From Peribacillus loiseleuriae (GTDB lineage: Bacteria; Bacillota; Bacilli; Bacillales; DSM-1321), in contig NZ_LFZW01000001.1 in assembly GCF_001183985.1 (NCBI RefSeq), forward strand, positions 3,152,059 to 3,216,058: 64,000 nucleotides of DNA, given 5' to 3'. The number at the start of each line of letters is the position of its first letter. Position 1 is the stretch's first letter. The notes beneath the pieces are model-generated. The model was not told the DNA's origin, did not search any database, and worked only from the letters and a program-made list of their open reading frames with translations. The translations under genes and the position numbers were made by a program. Shown here piece by piece: positions 47,846 to 57,134 of the stretch.

Positions 47846-48229
47846 AATTTCCTCCCCTCCGTTCATACTATTAGTCGGATTTCCATAAAAAAGGTTACAC
47901 CTGTAAGGAAGCAAAAACACCTTATCAAATTATAATGAGGATTATTGCTGTTTCCATAGACAAATAGAGGATAGCATGAGCAGTCTCCTCTATCGTCTTT
48001 CTAGTTTTTTATACAAGTGGGCGGGCTTCATTAACTAAAAACTGTTACCCATTACATCGAAAGTAAACTGGATTTCATGTGGACATTTACAAATATGTTG
48101 CTCCGCTCCACCACCTAATTGAAGTCGGCTTCTCTGTTTGAAATCAATCTAACTGAATACTAGGTGAAGACGTTTTAACATGATGAAAGTTTCTTATGAA
48201 ACGAGATTTTCCGGCAAGCTTTTTGTGTT
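47846..48229. other. Spacer sigX-resE
   Basis: This spacer holds the sigX promoter. Around 48017-48118 the parts GTGGGCGGGCTTCA and GCTCCGCTCCACCACCT resemble, inverted, the two ends of the family B element, with an unrelated middle. No gene is seen. Confidence 0.45.
47874..47899 (-). promoter_or_regulatory. ECF (SigX-type) autoregulatory promoter
   Basis: On the minus strand TGTAAC (47899-47894) and CGAC (47877-47874) are 16 bases apart, which fits the known SigX/SigW-type consensus (tGtAAC and CGaC). It lies about 30 bases upstream of the sigX start codon. Autoregulation is known for sigX in B. subtilis. Confidence 0.8.
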
Positions 48230-50005
48230 TTATTCATTTTCTTTCATTTTTCGAGGCAAACTAAAGGTAAAAGTGGTTCCAACTCCATGTAAGCTGTTCA
48301 CTGATATTTTCCCTTCATGTGCATTGATAATATTTTTAGCAATAGAAAGCCCCAGACCTGTACCTGAACCCCCTCTAGTTCTTGCCTTGTCTGCTTTATA
48401 AAAGCGTTCGAACACAAAGGCTAAATCCTCTTTGGGAATCCCAGAACCTGAATCCTTCACTTCTATCATCAACCCATGTTGCTCATCTATCCGTTGTATG
48501 ATTTCAACTCTTCCACCAATTGGTGTATGACGAATGGCATTATCAATTAAATTCGTTAATACTTGTTCAATTCGGTCTGGATCGAATGTCCATTCAGGAT
48601 CTGGATTCCTCAAGGTTGTTATCAGAATAATTTCTTTTTCCTTAGCAAGCCCGGAAAATTTATAGACGATTCTTTCTAAATAATCTTCCATTTGAACCCA
48701 GTCATAACAAAGTTGCATATTTTCCGATTCTAATCTGGCTAAATCAAGCAAATCATTAACGAGTCGTCCCATTCTGAGCGATTCATCATAAATTACCTTT
48801 GCCATTTCCTTTTTGTCCTCTTCACTTTCGGCAATATCATCAATGATTGCTTCACTATACCCTTGGAGCATACTAATCGGTGTTCGCAATTCGTGGGAGA
48901 CGTTTGCAATAAAGTCAGTGCGGAGTTTATCCATTTTCCTTTCGTCCGTCATATCACGGATAATTGCCACAGCTCCCCGGATACTCTCGCTTCCATATAA
49001 AGGACTGACGATCAACACCCAATCGTGACCTTGTAGAGAAATTTCACCAACTTGTTCTTTGTCAAGTAGCTCCGAGCGATCGAATAAATTCATAAGTACA
49101 GACGGAACCATTCCATTATTCTCAAGTTTTTCGAAAGTCCAGCTATGCAAAAAACGCTCCGCAGGCGGGTTTGTTTGCAAAATGGTTCCATCTCGATTAA
49201 ACGTAATGACGCCATCTGCCATACTTCTTAAAATGCTTGCTAGATGCTCTTTTTCTTGGTTTAAGGCACTAATGTTAAACTTCAGCTGTTTACCCATTTG
49301 GTTAAATGCAATGGCCAATTCGCCAATCTCATCACCGGTTAAAATTGGAACTTTCGTATCAAATTTGCCTTTTGCCACTTCAAACGCCACTTCCCGCATT
49401 TTCGTTAATGGGGCATTGATCCTCGTTGATAAAAAGAACGCAAAGATGGTTGTGAGGATAATTGCGACGCCAGCTGCCAGCAATATGAATTTTGTAGTGG
49501 ATGTAATAGCTTCTTCCATTATTTCTAATGATTGAAAGAGAAAGACTTCATCTTGTTGACCATTTAAATCAAGCGGAACTCCAACAACAATTGCCGATAT
49601 CTCCTGATTACCAACCTTTAGCGGGAGCAGCAGTTCCTTTTTCACCATTTCTCTTTTTGTGAATACCTTGATTAGATTAGGGTCATTTTTAAGAAATTCT
49701 GGATTAACACCATATTCCTCCATTGCTTCTGAGCTGAAAATAATGTTGTCATCATTCAAAACGAGCATTTTAGTTTCTATTCCAATCATTTCCGAGGCAA
49801 TCTGTAACACTTCATCTGTATCAGCATGGGTATTGGTTATTTCAACAATTCGTTTTGCGGTCTTCATTAAATTATTTTCCACTTCATCAATTTGAAAATT
49901 CCCAAAAAACTCAACGAGTAAAATCGTTAAAATAATCAAAACGAGGGATACCAATAATAAAATGGTCGCCCATAGTTTCCCAACTACACTTCTCCACAGC
50001 CTCAT
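48230..50005 (-). CDS. resE: Sensor histidine kinase ResE
   Basis: ResE controls ResD phosphorylation in response to oxygen limitation and nitric oxide. The 591 residues contain a first membrane segment at 12-33, an extracytoplasmic loop of about 140 residues, a second segment near 172-192, a HAMP domain, a PAS domain around 255-355, the phospho-acceptor block FIANVSHELRTPISML with His371, and the ATPase boxes NLIDNAIRH, DSGSGIP and GTGLGLSI. The start ATG overlaps the resD stop (ATGA), so coupling is tight. No clear terminator follows. Confidence 0.95.
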   Translation of the reverse strand: MRLWRSVVGKLWATILLLVSLVLIILTILLVEFFGNFQIDEVENNLMKTAKRIVEITNTHADTDEVLQIASEMIGIETKMLVLNDDNIIFSSEAMEEYGVNPEFLKNDPNLIKVFTKREMVKKELLLPLKVGNQEISAIVVGVPLDLNGQQDEVFLFQSLEIMEEAITSTTKFILLAAGVAIILTTIFAFFLSTRINAPLTKMREVAFEVAKGKFDTKVPILTGDEIGELAIAFNQMGKQLKFNISALNQEKEHLASILRSMADGVITFNRDGTILQTNPPAERFLHSWTFEKLENNGMVPSVLMNLFDRSELLDKEQVGEISLQGHDWVLIVSPLYGSESIRGAVAIIRDMTDERKMDKLRTDFIANVSHELRTPISMLQGYSEAIIDDIAESEEDKKEMAKVIYDESLRMGRLVNDLLDLARLESENMQLCYDWVQMEDYLERIVYKFSGLAKEKEIILITTLRNPDPEWTFDPDRIEQVLTNLIDNAIRHTPIGGRVEIIQRIDEQHGLMIEVKDSGSGIPKEDLAFVFERFYKADKARTRGGSGTGLGLSIAKNIINAHEGKISVNSLHGVGTTFTFSLPRKMKENE

Positions 50006-50718
50006 TCTTGTATAACTTCAAACTTATACCCAACACCCCATACGGTTGTTATCATCTTAGCAGCATCTTCTGAAATGCGATTCAGTTTTTCACGCAGTCG
50101 TTTTACATGGGTGTCTACAGTTCGAAGGTCTCCAAAAAATTCATAATGCCATACTTCTTTTAGTAATTGCTCACGATCAAACACTTTGTCAGGAGACTTA
50201 GCTAAGAAATATAATAATTCATATTCCTTTGGCGTCAAGGATACTTCTTCTCCGACAGCCGTTACCCGATGTGCATCATGATCGATCGTTAAATGAGGAA
50301 ACACAATAATATCCCTCGTAGTTGTATCGGCTTGAACAGAGGTAATTCTCGAGGAACGACGCAGCAATGCTTTTACCCGTAGAACAACTTCCCTAGGGCT
50401 AAATGGCTTCACAATATAGTCATCCGTGCCAACTTCAAAGCCCTGTACGCGGTTAACCTCTTCTCCTTTTGCCGTCAGCATAATAATAGGTGTCGCCTTT
50501 TTCTCTCTTAATTCCTGGCACATTTCGATTCCATCTTTACCAGGCATCATAATATCTAGAAGAATGACATCATAATCGATTGCGATTGCCTTCATGAGCG
50601 CTATATTACCATTTTCCGCCTCATCAATTTCATAGTCCTCCCTTTCAAGATACATTCGTAATAAGCGACGAATTCTCTCTTCATCATCTACAACTAAAAC
50701 TTTAATAGGATTTCCCAT
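50002..50718 (-). CDS. resD: Response regulator ResD
   Basis: ResD activates genes for anaerobic and aerobic respiration, including resABC and ctaA in B. subtilis. The 238-residue OmpR-type protein has the acidic pair Asp11/Asp12, phospho-acceptor Asp55 (VILLDIMMPG), the signalling Thr in MLTAKG and Lys in IVKPFSP, and a C-terminal winged helix (SLTPKEYELLYFLAK...DTHVKRLREKL). The start at 50718 (MGNPIKVLVVDDEE) has AAGGGGTG upstream; a GTG four codons earlier overlaps that site. Confidence 0.95.
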   Translation of the reverse strand: MGNPIKVLVVDDEERIRRLLRMYLEREDYEIDEAENGNIALMKAIAIDYDVILLDIMMPGKDGIEMCQELREKKATPIIMLTAKGEEVNRVQGFEVGTDDYIVKPFSPREVVLRVKALLRRSSRITSVQADTTTRDIIVFPHLTIDHDAHRVTAVGEEVSLTPKEYELLYFLAKSPDKVFDREQLLKEVWHYEFFGDLRTVDTHVKRLREKLNRISEDAAKMITTVWGVGYKFEVIQE

Positions 50719-51115
50719 GTATATATGCACCCCTTCTTACCTCTATTTTACAAAATGAAAGCCGATATTTCTATTCTCTTTCTGTTTTTGTACGGATTGA
50801 ATGGCTTAGTTTGTCACAAATCTTTCACTTATACAGGCTTTTATGTCTCAATCTACTACAAGCACTCATGTAGATATTATTTCCCTTGAACTACCCCGTA
50901 GTCCTTACAGTGATAGCTTAATATCTCGCACGTTGACTCGCCACATGCCCTACTTTAGCTAAGATTAGCAACTTCGGTACGTGTGGTAGCGAAAGAACGT
51001 TGAAGATTTTACATGACAGACGTTTTTCCTGTCACAACCTCATATCTTAAGTCTTCGAAGAACAACTTGTACAGGAATATTACATCGCACAAACAAGCGT
51101 TCCTCTATGCAAAAG

Positions 51116-51182
51116 GGCGATTCATCTCCCACTTATTTTTGGGCGTCGCCTTGCACAAAATTGAAGTGGGAGTTGAATCGCC
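51116..51182. repeat. Hairpin with 19-base stem
   Basis: GGCGATTCATCTCCCACTT (51116-51134) pairs with AAGTGGGAGTTGAATCGCC (51164-51182) at 18 of 19 positions around a 29-base loop. The CTCCCACTT...AAGTGGGAG part resembles terminal hairpins of IS200/IS605-type elements as I remember them, so it may be a relic of such an element. No transposase is nearby. The resemblance is from memory only. Confidence 0.55.
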
Positions 51183-51228
51183 TGAAATGATAAAGAGCCT
51201 TTTGCGAGAAAACTAGTCTATCACATAG

Positions 51229-51271
51229 AAAAGAGGCGATCCTTTTCTGTTGAATGGAGAGCGCCTCTTGA
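51229..51271 (-). terminator. Terminator after resC
   Basis: On the minus strand AAGAGGCGCTCTCC and GGATCGCCTCTTTTCT form a stem of 10 or more pairs ending in a short T run. Confidence 0.8.
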
Positions 51272-51276
51272 TTTAG

Positions 51277-52455
51277 TTATGCGTATGAATGGAGTCCAGC
51301 TAAAATCAAGTTCACGACGATTAGATTGAACATAATGATAGCAAAGCCGACTACCGCAAGCCATGCTGATTTTTCACCTTGCCACCCCTTCGAAAGACGA
51401 AGATGAAGAAACGCAGCATAAAACAGCCAGGTAATTAGTGCCCATACTTCTTTAGGATCCCATCCCCAGAAACGTGTCCAAGCAATTTGTGCCCAAATCA
51501 TCGCGAATATTAAGGCACCGAGAGTAAAGATTGGGAACCCAATTAAAATGGATCGATAGCTGATTTCATCGACTAAATCTAAGTTCACATTCTTAACTAG
51601 TGGCTTGAAAATGGCCGCCACCCTTTTACGGAAAAGTAAGCGAATTAACACGTATAAGATTAATCCGGAAAAAAGCGACCATACAACTGTATTTGCTTTA
51701 TTTGCATCGATAATTGCCGGCATTTTTACAAACGGTTCCATTTTTCCTTCTGTCATTAATTCCCCTTCATGTGGACCAATCAATGCAGGCAAATGATATT
51801 CAAATACGGCTTCTTCATCATATTTGTTCACCCATTTAAAATTTGCTTTATAATCGATTGCCGAAAAAGTCGATGTGATGATGACAAAACCAATAGTTGC
51901 TACCATGGCGAACATAATCACTTCGAGCCAAGCTGTTTTCTTGCTCCGGCGCGTCTGATCAACAGACTTTACAAGATATAAAATAGCCGCAACAAAACTA
52001 ATCGATAGTACGGCTTGTCCTGTAGCTGCCGTCGTTACATGAATATGCAGCCAATCGCTCTGAAGCGCCGGAATGAGCGGTGATATTTCCCGCGGGAACA
52101 TACTTGCATAAGCAATAATAAGAAGGGCAATTGGTAAAGCAAATAATCCTAGTGCAGGTGTTTTATAGATAAAATAAATCAGAATAAATGCAGCAACAAG
52201 CATCATTCCAAAAAAAGTTGTGAATTCAAATAGATTACTTACAGGTGCATGCCCGCTTGCAACCCATCTTGTAATAAAATAGCCGAGCTGCGCAACAAAT
52301 CCCAATATTGTTAATCCAATGGCAATTACGGCCCATTTATTTTGTTTTTTCTCCAATGCTCCTTTTTTATCCCTAATTGCACCACCAAAGAAAAATGTAC
52401 CAATTAAATAAAGGATAAAAGAAGCATATAACAAGTTCCCACTTAGTTCTACCAC
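51277..52455 (-). CDS. resC: Cytochrome c biogenesis protein ResC (CcsA family)
   Basis: ResC with ResB forms the system II machinery that carries heme across the membrane and joins it to apocytochrome c. The 392-residue protein has about eight membrane segments and the heme-handling WWD-like motif [20 protein letters not shown] near 335, with flanking histidines (LHIHVTT near 137, FLHLRLS near 362). Length is normal. ATG 52455 is followed closely on the resB stop, so cotranscription resA-resB-resC is clear. Confidence 0.95.
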   Translation of the reverse strand: MVELSGNLLYASFILYLIGTFFFGGAIRDKKGALEKKQNKWAVIAIGLTILGFVAQLGYFITRWVASGHAPVSNLFEFTTFFGMMLVAAFILIYFIYKTPALGLFALPIALLIIAYASMFPREISPLIPALQSDWLHIHVTTAATGQAVLSISFVAAILYLVKSVDQTRRSKKTAWLEVIMFAMVATIGFVIITSTFSAIDYKANFKWVNKYDEEAVFEYHLPALIGPHEGELMTEGKMEPFVKMPAIIDANKANTVVWSLFSGLILYVLIRLLFRKRVAAIFKPLVKNVNLDLVDEISYRSILIGFPIFTLGALIFAMIWAQIAWTRFWGWDPKEVWALITWLFYAAFLHLRLSKGWQGEKSAWLAVVGFAIIMFNLIVVNLILAGLHSYA

Positions 52456-52467
52456 GTATACCCCACC

Positions 52468-54111
52468 TTATTTCTCTAATTCTCCTAAATTTTTTGGCTC
52501 CAACTGGTCTTCAGGCTCGTCTATATTGGTGCCTTCAAGTGTCATGGATATATCACGTTTTAATCCATGCCAGTTTTTGTTCGTATGTCCTGCAAGCCAA
52601 ATTTCCCCGTCTTTTCTTTGAATCCAAATACGTCGGTGATTCCAATATGCCCCTTGAATAACACCAATCATGAATATGGCCCCGCCAAGGAAAAAGATCC
52701 AGAGTGTAAGATCTTTTCTAACAGTAAGCGCCGTGACATTTCGTGTATCTACTCCTGCGAAAGCCATCTTATATGTATTTTCTCCTAACGGTTCAAGCGT
52801 TTGTTGAATTGCAACAAAACTGACTTCACCTTCTGGTTTATCTGGTGTCTTCATGTTAAATATGAATGCTGGATTGTTTGGAATTGGTGATTTAGTAACC
52901 GGTTCCTGATTTTCATCAAATTCGAAATCAGGAAAATAGCTCAACAGCTCAACTGAATAGCCATCTTTCAATTTATACATAGTTTTCGGGTCGTCCAACG
53001 AAATGGTTATCATCCCGAACGTTTCTTTCGTGTTTTTATTCATTAAATTAAATGACATTTCACTTAATTCATCTAGTTTAAAATCGACTTGATAGAGTGC
53101 ATAATGATCGTGTTTTAATGGATTATTCACTTTGATTGAATGGTCTTTGACTTTTTTAAACTTTGCCTCTTCTCCTGGAAGGGTATTGCCTTCTTTTTCA
53201 TAAAGTGTTACATCAGCTTGATAATTTTTTACGATTGTTCCCACTTTATCAATAGCAGCATTGAATGTTTGATCTTCCTTGTTTTTTTTATCATAGATTT
53301 CTACTTTAAATTGATTGTTTTTCAAGGCATATCGTCCATCTGTTCCAGGAATTCCTTTCGTTTCACCTTCACGGAGCCAAAGAACTTCATCCACATACAT
53401 GCCTGGTAAGAATCTAAGCATTCCAGCAATCAAAACGATGATGAGACCAGCATGGTTGACATAAGGACCCCATCTTGCGAATCGTCCCTTTTCCGCGAGT
53501 AAGTTACCGTTTTCTTCTTTGATTTTATATCGTCTAGATTCTAATATTTTCTTGAGTTCTGCAAATTCGATGTCCTGTTGATCTGTTTTCGTTATCCCAA
53601 AGATTCGCTGCTTCTTTAAAAAACCATCATGTCTTGAAACTTTCTGCTTTTTCAACGACCGATAAAGCGGAACCACTCGGTCAATACTTGCAATCAGGAG
53701 AGATGTCCCAAGCATCGCGATACAAATTAAATACCACCACGAGCTGTATAAGTTATGAAACCCTAATAAATAGTACAACTTGCCTGAAAAACCATACTCT
53801 TTTTCGTAAAAAACTTCAGGTAATTCTGTGGGCGGGATGTACTGTTCTTGAGGAAAAATCGTTCCCACAGATGAAGCAATGAGTAGGATCACAATCAAAC
53901 TGACGCCTACCTTTACAGAAGAGAAGAAATTCCAAATCTTATCAATGATCGATTTATTATAGGTTTGTGACCGACGTGCGCTCCCCTCATAACGCATATC
54001 AATCATCTTTGAGTCTTTTTGTGTTTCGTCAAGCACCCGACCGCAAGATTCACACAGAATAGTGCCATGCGGATTCACATGGCCACAAACACAATTCACC
54101 ACTTCTTTCAT
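52468..54111 (-). CDS. resB: Cytochrome c biogenesis protein ResB
   Basis: ResB is the partner of ResC. The 547 residues begin with a small zinc-ribbon-like module (CVCGHVNPHG and LCESCG), also present in B. subtilis ResB. Three membrane segments follow in the first 240 residues (VGVSLIVILLIASSVGTIF, WYLICIAMLGTSLLIAS, AGLIIVLIAGMLRF), then a large extracytoplasmic domain, and a last segment LWIFFLGGAIFMIGVIQG near 490. RFARWGPYVNHAG carries the conserved histidine. It lies 18 bases after resA. Confidence 0.95.
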   Translation of the reverse strand: MKEVVNCVCGHVNPHGTILCESCGRVLDETQKDSKMIDMRYEGSARRSQTYNKSIIDKIWNFFSSVKVGVSLIVILLIASSVGTIFPQEQYIPPTELPEVFYEKEYGFSGKLYYLLGFHNLYSSWWYLICIAMLGTSLLIASIDRVVPLYRSLKKQKVSRHDGFLKKQRIFGITKTDQQDIEFAELKKILESRRYKIKEENGNLLAEKGRFARWGPYVNHAGLIIVLIAGMLRFLPGMYVDEVLWLREGETKGIPGTDGRYALKNNQFKVEIYDKKNKEDQTFNAAIDKVGTIVKNYQADVTLYEKEGNTLPGEEAKFKKVKDHSIKVNNPLKHDHYALYQVDFKLDELSEMSFNLMNKNTKETFGMITISLDDPKTMYKLKDGYSVELLSYFPDFEFDENQEPVTKSPIPNNPAFIFNMKTPDKPEGEVSFVAIQQTLEPLGENTYKMAFAGVDTRNVTALTVRKDLTLWIFFLGGAIFMIGVIQGAYWNHRRIWIQRKDGEIWLAGHTNKNWHGLKRDISMTLEGTNIDEPEDQLEPKNLGELEK

Positions 54112-54129
54112 GTCAAAATCTCCCCAATA

Positions 54130-54660
54130 TTATGGTTTAATTCTCTCCATATGTTTTTGAATGCTTTCTTCACTTAGGCTACCGGTAAGTTTATCGATAA
54201 TTTTTCCATTTTTGTCTATTAAAAAGGTGACCGGCAACGGATCTATTTTGTAAGCCGTTTGTACTTGTTTGTTCTTATCAATCATGATGGGAAATGTTAA
54301 ATAATGCTTCTCGACAAATTTCTTGACAGAATAATTGGATTCTCCAACGTTTACTGCCAAAATTTGTACGCCTTGATCTTTATATTTCTGATATTGTTTA
54401 TCCATATACGGCATTTCATATTCACATGGCTTACACCATGTCCCCCAAAAATTCAAAAACACTCCCTGCCCCTTATAATCAGAAAGCTTATGCGTATTTC
54501 CATCCATATCGGTTAACACAAAATCTCGAGCCATTTCACCCTTTTGTACGGCTGCTACTTTCTCTTTTGTAAAATTCGCATACAGTGAAAAAACTAAAGC
54601 TGCACCTAAAAGAACAAGGATTGATGTTCTCATAATAAGACGGCGCTGTTTTTTATCCAT
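54130..54660 (-). CDS. resA: Thiol-disulfide oxidoreductase ResA
   Basis: ResA is the membrane-tethered thioredoxin-like protein that reduces the CXXCH disulfide of apocytochrome c outside the cell. The 176-residue protein has an N-terminal membrane anchor (MRTSILVLLGAALVFSLYA), the active site FWGTWCKPCEYEMPYM, and a cis-proline near PLPVTFLID. The start at 54660 (MDKKQRRLIMRTS) is preferred because AGGGGGATGG sits upstream; an ATG two codons earlier touches the site. First gene of resABC. Confidence 0.95.
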   Translation of the reverse strand: MDKKQRRLIMRTSILVLLGAALVFSLYANFTKEKVAAVQKGEMARDFVLTDMDGNTHKLSDYKGQGVFLNFWGTWCKPCEYEMPYMDKQYQKYKDQGVQILAVNVGESNYSVKKFVEKHYLTFPIMIDKNKQVQTAYKIDPLPVTFLIDKNGKIIDKLTGSLSEESIQKHMERIKP

Positions 54661-54765
54661 ATCCATCCCCCTACGCACTTCATAAATGATTTCAATGTTG
54701 CAAATTGCACATGTTGGCACTTATCCCAGTTTAACAGACAGGAATGCCTTAGGTGGAAGTTCTCC

Positions 54766-55509
54766 CTATTTTAATCTGTTGCTTTTCCCATCAGTGGTTG
54801 CTAATGCTCTCAGTTGTTTCACTTCATGAGGCGTCAATTCACGTGCATCCCCTGTAGTAAGTCCCTGTAATGTTAAAAATCCGTAACGTTCTCTTTTCAG
54901 TTTCTGAACCGGATGACCAATTGCATCGAACATTCTTCTTACTTGACGATTTCTTCCTTCGTGAATCGTGATCTCAATGATTGAAGTCTGTTTTTTCTTG
55001 TCACTGGAAAGGAATTTCACTTTCGCAGGTGCTGTTTTTCCATCTTCTAATACGATACCTTTTTCAAGCTTTTTCAGGCTTTCACGTAGTGGAATTCCTT
55101 TTACCTTTGCCACGTATACTTTATCCACCTCATGCTTCGGATGCATTAAAACGTTAGCAAAGTCTCCATCATTTGTCATCAACAATAAGCCAGATGTATC
55201 ATAGTCAAGGCGTCCAACCGGATAAATTCGCTCCTCAATTTCGTAAAAGTAATCTGTTACGACCTTTCTGTTTTTATCATCCGATACAGCCGAGATGACA
55301 CCTCGTGGTTTATAAAATAGGAAATAAACAGGTTTTTCTTTTTCAAGAGGGACACCATTTACCTCTACTTTATCATTCGGGCCTACTTTGATTCCTAATT
55401 CTTTCACGACTGTACCGTTTACTTTTACTCTTCCTTCTTGAATCCACTCTTCTGCTTTTCTTCTTGAGCTCATGCCAGCATGTGCAATAACTTTTTGTAA
55501 TCTCTCCAT
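54766..55509 (-). CDS. rluB: 23S rRNA pseudouridine synthase RluB
   Basis: RluB modifies uridine 2605 (E. coli numbering) of 23S rRNA. The 247 residues have an N-terminal S4 domain (RLQKVIAHAGMSSRRKAEEWI) and the RsuA-family catalytic block VGRLDYDTSGLLLMTNDGD, whose aspartate is the nucleophile, then VAKVKG and EGRNRQVRRMFDAIGHPV. Length is normal. ATG 55509 has GAGGTGAAAG upstream. It lies between spmB and resA, as in B. subtilis. Confidence 0.95.
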   Translation of the reverse strand: MERLQKVIAHAGMSSRRKAEEWIQEGRVKVNGTVVKELGIKVGPNDKVEVNGVPLEKEKPVYFLFYKPRGVISAVSDDKNRKVVTDYFYEIEERIYPVGRLDYDTSGLLLMTNDGDFANVLMHPKHEVDKVYVAKVKGIPLRESLKKLEKGIVLEDGKTAPAKVKFLSSDKKKQTSIIEITIHEGRNRQVRRMFDAIGHPVQKLKRERYGFLTLQGLTTGDARELTPHEVKQLRALATTDGKSNRLK

Positions 55510-55760
55510 CTATCTTTCACCTCATCAAATGTTGTTTAACATGTTTGTAGTTGTAACGCAATCATACAATTATTACACATTGTACCGAAAAAAAGAAGGT
55601 GATTGAAATTTTTTAAAGAAAAGAGATGATTTTACTTTAAATTTGAGCACTTACCAACCAGCGCTATTTTTCTAACAAAGACAATATTTTTTACAGTTTT
55701 TTCATTAAAAACACCCATAAGCGTCTGCTCTAAAATCCAACGATGAAAAAGATTCAGGTT

Positions 55761-55837
55761 CTCATATTGTATAACCTTATGAAGGTAGCGGTGCGGAGCT
55801 GATTTTGCGAAGTCCCGCCCATTTCCCACAGAAATAT
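55761..55837. repeat. Dispersed repeat, family B, copy 2
   Basis: The best-preserved partner of 10574-10650, in inverted orientation. It reads CTCATATTGTATAACCTTAT, then GAAGGT, GTGCGGAGCTGATTTTGCGA, AGTCCCGCCC and CCCACAGA. The large majority of positions agree between the copies. Function unknown; it is unlike its AT-rich surroundings in composition. Confidence 0.65.
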
Positions 55838-55963
55838 GGAGAATTATTCAATATGAGTTTACCACAGACATCTGATACTTAGCCAAAAAAAGATGACGAT
55901 ATTTCGACAAATTGCCAATATGCTGAAAATATTTTCATTTATTATGTTTCACTAATTTTTCAG

Positions 55964-55997
55964 AAAAAAAAGAGACGGAATCCATCCCCGTCCCTTC
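55964..55997 (-). terminator. Terminator after spmB
   Basis: On the minus strand GGGACGGGG pairs with TCCGTCTC around a short loop and is followed by eight T. Confidence 0.85.
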
Positions 55998-55998
55998 A

Positions 55999-56535
55999 TT
56001 ATTTAACACCAAATACAAGAGTAACTACTACGATTGCTGCAACCAGACCGACTAGATCTGCCAGCAATCCAACCTTTAACGCGTCACCCATTTTTTTAAT
56101 CCCAACAGCACCAAAGTAAACGGTTAATACATAAAACGTTGTATCCGTACTTCCTTGTATCGTTGCGGCAAGTCTGCCGATAAAAGAATCCGGTCCATAA
56201 ACGGATATTAAATCGCTCGTCATCCCGAGTGCAGCCGTACCTGAAATGGGGCGGATAATAGCAAGAGGGACGATTTCTGCAGGTACATGGAGTAATTCAA
56301 GTAACGGTCTGAGAAATTGGACAAAAAATTCTAGTGCTCCAGAAGCGCGAAAAACGGAAATAGCGACAAGCATACCAACTAAATAAGGTATGATTGAAAA
56401 GGACATCTGGATTCCTTCCTTTCCTCCTTCCACAAACGTCTCATAGGTGGGAATTTTTTTATACGTTCCATATAACAAAATACTACAAATTAAAAATGGA
56501 ATCATCCAGATGGATATAACGGTCATCCAATACAT
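55999..56535 (-). CDS. spmB: Spore maturation protein SpmB
   Basis: SpmB, with SpmA, is needed for proper dehydration of the spore core. The 178 residues form a nucleoside-recognition (Gate) domain membrane protein with about five segments. Conserved blocks are SFSIIPYLVGMLVAI, RPISGTAALGM and GSTDTTFYVLTVYFGAVGI. Length is normal. ATG 56535 has AAGGAGGTAG upstream and lies 5 bases after the spmA stop, part of the dacB-spmA-spmB operon. Confidence 0.95.
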   Translation of the reverse strand: MYWMTVISIWMIPFLICSILLYGTYKKIPTYETFVEGGKEGIQMSFSIIPYLVGMLVAISVFRASGALEFFVQFLRPLLELLHVPAEIVPLAIIRPISGTAALGMTSDLISVYGPDSFIGRLAATIQGSTDTTFYVLTVYFGAVGIKKMGDALKVGLLADLVGLVAAIVVVTLVFGVK

Positions 56536-56540
56536 ACAAG

Positions 56541-57134
56541 CTACCTCCTTCCATTCCGGACTCGTTTTCTATGAAAGTAACGGTCTATCAAAATGGCCCC
56601 TACAGCTGATATCGCCGTTGCAATGATTGTAGGAAATACAATATCAGTTGGTGAGGCTGAATCATACGTCATACGAATCGCGATGACTGTGGTCGGAACG
56701 AGGGTAATACTTGACGTATTAATAGCAAGAAAGGTAATCATGGATCTACTCGCTGAGTCCTTGCCGCCGTTTAATATTTTCAATTGCTCCATCGCTTTTA
56801 TTCCGAGCGGAGTCGCGGCATTGCCCAACCCGAAGAAATTAGCCATCATATTGGATAAAATATAGCCCATTGCAGGATGATTTGCTGGTATTTCCGGAAA
56901 TAACAATCTGATAAACGGACGGAATAATGCAGATAACTTATCCAGTAGTCCTGAATCCTGTGCAATCTTCATTAAGCCAAGCCAAAACACAAGGATACTC
57001 ATCAAACCAAAACAAAGCGTAACAGCTTCCTTCGCACCTTTAAACAATGCCTCATTAACAGCATCCATTGTCCCATTTACCATGGCAAATATGACACCAA
57101 TCAAAGTCATGCCTACCCATATATAATTAATCAT
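56541..57134 (-). CDS. spmA: Spore maturation protein SpmA
   Basis: SpmA is the companion of SpmB. The 197-residue membrane protein has a Gate domain with the blocks KEAVTLCFGLMSILVFWLG, MANFFGLGNAATPLGIKAM and FLAINTSSITLVPTTVIA. The start at 57134 (MINYIWVGMTL) overlaps the end of dacB by eight bases; a TTG three codons earlier collides with the AAGGA site. Mother-cell SigE expression is known for this operon. Confidence 0.95.
   Translation of the reverse strand: MINYIWVGMTLIGVIFAMVNGTMDAVNEALFKGAKEAVTLCFGLMSILVFWLGLMKIAQDSGLLDKLSALFRPFIRLLFPEIPANHPAMGYILSNMMANFFGLGNAATPLGIKAMEQLKILNGGKDSASRSMITFLAINTSSITLVPTTVIAIRMTYDSASPTDIVFPTIIATAISAVGAILIDRYFHRKRVRNGRR

Larger units (their letters stand above)
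50719..51276. other. Long spacer resC-resD
   Basis: In B. subtilis resD closely follows resC. Here 558 bases separate them, holding a long-stem hairpin (51116-51182) and the resC terminator (51229-51271). A 67-codon plus frame over the hairpin is not supported as a gene. The spacer suggests that resDE has its own promoter here, which I could not assign. Confidence 0.55.
55510..55998. other. Spacer rluB-spmB with repeat and terminator
   Basis: This spacer holds the family B repeat at 55761-55837 and the spmB terminator at 55964-55997. A 65-codon minus frame at 55632-55829 runs through the repeat, lacks support and is not called. Confidence 0.55.

Noticed and set aside
49059..49535. 158-codon plus-strand frame inside resE
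   Set aside because: It is a serine/isoleucine-rich shadow of the resE coding strand.
51013..51216. 67-codon plus-strand frame in the resC-resD spacer
   Set aside because: It is formed largely by the 19-base-stem hairpin and lacks a ribosome binding site and recognisable similarity.
55632..55829. 65-codon minus-strand frame between rluB and spmB
   Set aside because: It is read through a dispersed repeat also present at 10574-10650; no start signal.
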